From assembly GCA_023634235.1 (NCBI GenBank), contig JAMKCF010000008.1:13979676-14043675 (forward strand): DNA of 64,000 bases. The letters are read 5' to 3'. Below, in pieces: positions 60,241 to 64,000 of this stretch (positions are counted from its first letter, which is position 1; every line of letters begins with the position of its first letter). Under the pieces are notes generated by a model. That model searched no databases, was not told the origin of the DNA, and worked only from the letters and a program-made list of their open reading frames with translations. The position numbers and the translations under genes were made by a program. This stretch comes from Pisaster brevispinus. Its lineage: Eukaryota; Echinodermata; Asteroidea; Forcipulatida; Asteriidae.

Positions 60241-63009
60241 CACACAGCTAATGAAAGCCACTACCACTTTTAAGGCCAGATCATTATGAAACAAACACTG
60301 TTCATACCGTTCCGGATCGGAAATGATCCGGTTTCTTCATCCCAGCATGCATTGACTAAAAAATGAGACACTACCCAGCCTGAAAATACAGTGTGGTAGT
60401 CTTGCATCGAGGCGTTTACTGTGAATATTTGACAGAGAAACATTTATAAGGGCTTTGGTGCGGTATATTATATAGGCCACGGTTGAAAAGCCACGTGACG
60501 CTGTCGAAATAAGCCAACAGAAATGAAGAAACCGAAGCCTATGACATGCGCATTCGCAACAGTCTTACCCAGAAATAAATACTCATGTTTCCAAAGGCTT
60601 TTCGAGAAAAGAAAAAAAATCGAAAAGTTTCTCCTTTTGCTAATCCTGGTCGTCTTAGAATGCGTATGTCTTCTAGCCTTATTCTTATTTCATTGATTTC
60701 GAATTCTTACCATGATCAGTAACTGTTTTCTGTTGGTAGTGGTGGGGAGGTAGGGGGAGAGGTAAGCTGCCTTCGTTAACCTAAACCGATATCTAGTTAC
60801 AACTGTTCCACCTTAATTAACAAATAAATGTACAACTTGTTTTTGTTTGTTTGGGGTTTTTTTTCTATGGTAGTTGAAGATTTTTGCTATTTTTTTTAGT
60901 ATGCAACCCACGCGATTAAACATGTTTTCACTCTGTATATGAATAATTTGGATTCCTCAAAAAGGAACTTTGTATGATTCAAATGACTGACTGTATTGTG
61001 AGTATTGTTCAAATGCTACCGGGTGTTTCCCATATTGAAAACTTAGCTCGTATGGCCGCTGTGCATTCACCAGTTCGGCGCATTATGAAACCATCTCTCA
61101 CGAGAGACATCAGTTTTTCGCCAAAACGTGAATCTTTCAAGAAGGGACTGTGAGCTCATTTGAACTGTAAAGTGTTTTTTTTTTATCTTATAGAAGCAAA
61201 ATTTAAGAAGCAAACTAAATAATTAACCCCCGCCTAATGCAGTGTAATCTTTCCGGCTCTAAACTTGTTATCAAATCTATTGCAGTTTTTTCTTCTCCTG
61301 ATGCGTTAAAGCCCTACTCTATGGAACAATTACTCATGTTGTCCATCAATTTACCATGGCCTGTCCTTTTGCCTCATTTTTTTGTCACTAGGATGGGGGT
61401 ACAAAGGCATTGTTGCTTCACCCAATGCTTAGTGTTATCCCTTTGTTTAATTTACTAATGTGTCTGTAATGTCTTATTTTAAATGGTTACAAACAATGTA
61501 TGCTTGCTTTTCCAAGGACAGATTTAAAATAAATGTATTTAATATTAAATTGGACAAAATAAATGTAACATCAAAGTACAAAAATATACACTGAACAAAT
61601 CAAAGGGATATTAAATTAAACATTACAATGTGATAGAGCGCATACAGAACTTAGACTCGAGGCAACAACGAGTGAAGTTTACCCCTTCAAACATCACATC
61701 CATATTAAAACAACAAAAGATTGTTGACTTACATTTGTTTAACTAATTAATAAATTAATTGGTTAATTAACGAATTAACTAGGTAATTAACAGTTTTATT
61801 TATTTATTAAATTATTGGTTTCTTTTTTATTTCGTTGAAACTATTCATATTGCTTATCAAACGAACTCATTAGGGCCTAACGTGCAAAAAAAACCCACTA
61901 TTTAGTTATTTAACAAATTTATTTACTTGAATGAGCATTATTTATCTCTGTATTTATCTGTCTAGCCGTTTTATTTATTAGTTTAAATGTAAACGTGTTA
62001 ACGGTCTTTCTTTTCCGAATTTGGTTGAGTTTGTCTACCGATTCCCATATTCTATTTCCTTCCTAACAAAATGGCTATCCGCATCTGCCTGTTTACGAAC
62101 AGAAACGGAATCACGGCCCTTCAGCCCGGCTAGATTTGGGATACGTTTTGCTGTCATCCGATACTTTCCTAAAATAGTATTCAAATATCTCCCTGTAAAT
62201 ATATCTATCCCCGGAATAGGCGAGGTAGGCCTACTTATAGCAAATATAGAAAAGGTGGTTGAACGGGGTGAACGGGTTCCTTTACTTATATACCTGCATG
62301 GTAAGACATTTGAGCTGCGCTTTGGGGGTCTTGACCGTTTTCATGCACATTTCTCTGATCTTATTTAGGCAACATTTTTCTCGCTGTGTCATGTTGACCT
62401 CAAGGGCATACAAGCAATTATTTCATTTTATTTCTCAGACCCTACGGTACAAATGCATTATACTCGAGTTTTGTACGGACGCAGGTATTTTCGTCTCCCT
62501 AACTGGGAAAGACCCACGACGTATGGCCAGCCTGTTGTACACATTTTTTTTTAAACCCGCTGGATATTTTTCGAGGCTAGCCAACCCTATTAAATAACCC
62601 ATTTTCACTATTAGTTCGTTGCCGTGTAATGGATTCACGCCTCGGCTGTTTCTCATTGATATTACAGGACAAGGTGTCAATAAAGTAAAAGGGAACTGGG
62701 TTAGAAATATTTAAACATAAAACTAGAAAACACTGTTCACTAACCTCAGGAGTTACTGAAGTAAAAAATGGTGCATTTCATTAACGAATCAATTTCCGGT
62801 TTTCTTGGAAGAACCGAACGGACACTTAGAGAGGAACGATTAAAGAGGGTTTCTAAGATCAAATTCAGTCCTGCGATGCACTTATTTCCCAACAAATAGA
62901 GTTCCTATGAAAGTAGAAACAAGTAACAAGCCTCTAACCTCACAATAAAATGGTGGGAAATGACATGGTTATTTGTGCACTTTCAGTGGGAAATTCGAAA
63001 CATGACGTC
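60241..63009. other. No gene recognised
   Basis: AT-rich, with a TAATTAA-rich stretch (61740-61810). Overlapping plus frames at 62021-62597 and the opposite frame at 62435 share DNA and have no domain. Confidence 0.5.
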
Positions 63010-63480
63010 CTTACAACTAGGCTGTGCTTTTGATGAAACAAGCATGGAATTCGGCAGACAGTCAGAGCATGTCATGAGCAAGATGTTTTGCCTATATGCC
63101 CATCAGATTTGTCCTTTGACAAACATATAGGTAGAATAGACCGTGTAAGTCTCGCGCGTATTCGAAATTTGTTTCGGACCGCGTTGGTCCCACGTGCATT
63201 GCTCTCAGGAATGAAGGAAACAAAGTCACGTGCTTTAACCGGTATCGATGTTCGATTACGCGCGACACCCGCGCAGTCTAAAGCAAACAATGACAGCCAT
63301 TTTGAAAATTGAGAAAGTTGCTTGTTATTCTACCTATATTTTCTCAAAGCACAAATCTGCGATGGCCCCATATCCAAATATCTTTCTCATAACACAATCC
63401 GAGTGTGTGCCAATTCCATGCCTGTATCAACAAAGACACAATACACCCGAATGTTTCCCCTATCTGCCCCACTTTAGCAT
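63010..63480. mobile_element. Fold-back element, copy 3
   Basis: Left arm 63010-63141 (TTTTGATGAAACAAGCATGG, GCCCATCAGATTTG, CATATAGGTAGAATA) is the reverse complement, with about one change per five to ten bases, of the right arm 63328-63475 (ATTCTACCTATATTTTC, CAAATCTGCGATGGCC, CATGCCTGTATCAAC). A 185-bp spacer between the arms differs from the other copies and contains overlapping frames on both strands without recognised homology. This is the cleanest copy of the family. Confidence 0.7.
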
Positions 63481-64000
63481 GGAGTAACTTTTACGTCGCT
63501 GAGTTCTTTGATACAATATGGCTCGGAGTTTGGAACAGTATCGAGGTCAAAATGGCTGTTTACTTTTCCGTACAGCATGACCGCGAACGTGATCGGAATA
63601 ATCAACCATACATTCATTTTACTGGTACAATCATACATCATTTACGCAACCATACTTGATCGTAGTTGAAGTGAGCATACAGTATACATGTGGTTCAAAA
63701 GAACCACTGGCAAGTATATTTTTTACTGAGCCTAATTTCATAGGGGAAAAAATGCTTATTAATGTTTGCAGCTTAGCACACCTTTGCAGGACACCAATCA
63801 CCACTTATATTAATTGCATGGTAGTTTGGACGGTAACCTGTTTCTGTCAAGCAACGTTCTTCTTTGCGCGGATTTGTGTGCTGTAATAGCTCTATAAAAT
63901 TGGCAAATTTTTTAATGATCATCCAATAAATATATAAACCAGTGAGTTTAGTCCGAATGGTACGGAGTCCTGAAAGTGCCATCCAACTTGTTGAGATCTC

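Overview
The window is eukaryotic nuclear DNA, almost certainly from a marine invertebrate animal. It has no bacterial operon structure. Most open frames are short and overlap on both strands. The AT-rich sequence is full of microsatellites, minisatellites, tRNA-derived SINEs, fold-back and MITE-like elements and Penelope-like element (PLE) debris. The repeat style (tRNA-headed SINEs, blocks of a dispersed CTACATTTAGGT motif, PLE tails) suggests an echinoderm or another marine deuterostome. That placement is an inference from memory of repeat types, not proven by the sequence.

The one convincing host gene lies on the plus strand. Two internal exons, 27315-27501 and 42968-43103, have good acceptor and donor sites, join in frame across a 15.5-kb intron, and encode part of the extracellular Cache domain and the following Cys-containing segment of a GPR158/GPR179-type class C receptor. 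Exons upstream (signal peptide, N-terminal Cache half) and downstream (rest of the Cys-rich stalk, seven-helix domain) were not found here. They may lie in the parts of the window I could not resolve or outside it.

Layout. 1-11,400: fold-back element, PLE-tail motif, trinucleotide repeats, a direct segmental duplication (4.0 kb and 5.6 kb) and a mosaic tandem-repeat region (5.2-7.1 kb). 11.5-12.46 kb: a 46-bp minisatellite of about 21 units. 12.5-27.3 kb: mostly unassigned sequence with one tRNA-like SINE head, a degenerate array of about 135-143 bp period, and a SINE. 27.3-43.1 kb: receptor exons and their long intron, which holds a second fold-back element, two MITE copies, repeat blocks, an AAAT microsatellite, a 30-bp minisatellite, and a 32-bp minisatellite that ends just before the second exon. 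43.1-64 kb: probable next intron or intergenic DNA with SINEs, two PLE-tail motifs, another MITE, a clear 5'-truncated PLE (57.5-58.5 kb, minus strand) with its GIY-YIG endonuclease end, and a third fold-back element at the right edge.

The most interesting non-coding signal is a hammerhead-ribozyme-like architecture in the PLE-type tails: stem I, CTGANGA, stem II, GAAA, a two-base-pair palindromic stem III and an H17 cleavage position. It appears in two different tail families. In one family it is followed by a short stem-loop resembling the metazoan histone mRNA 3' hairpin.
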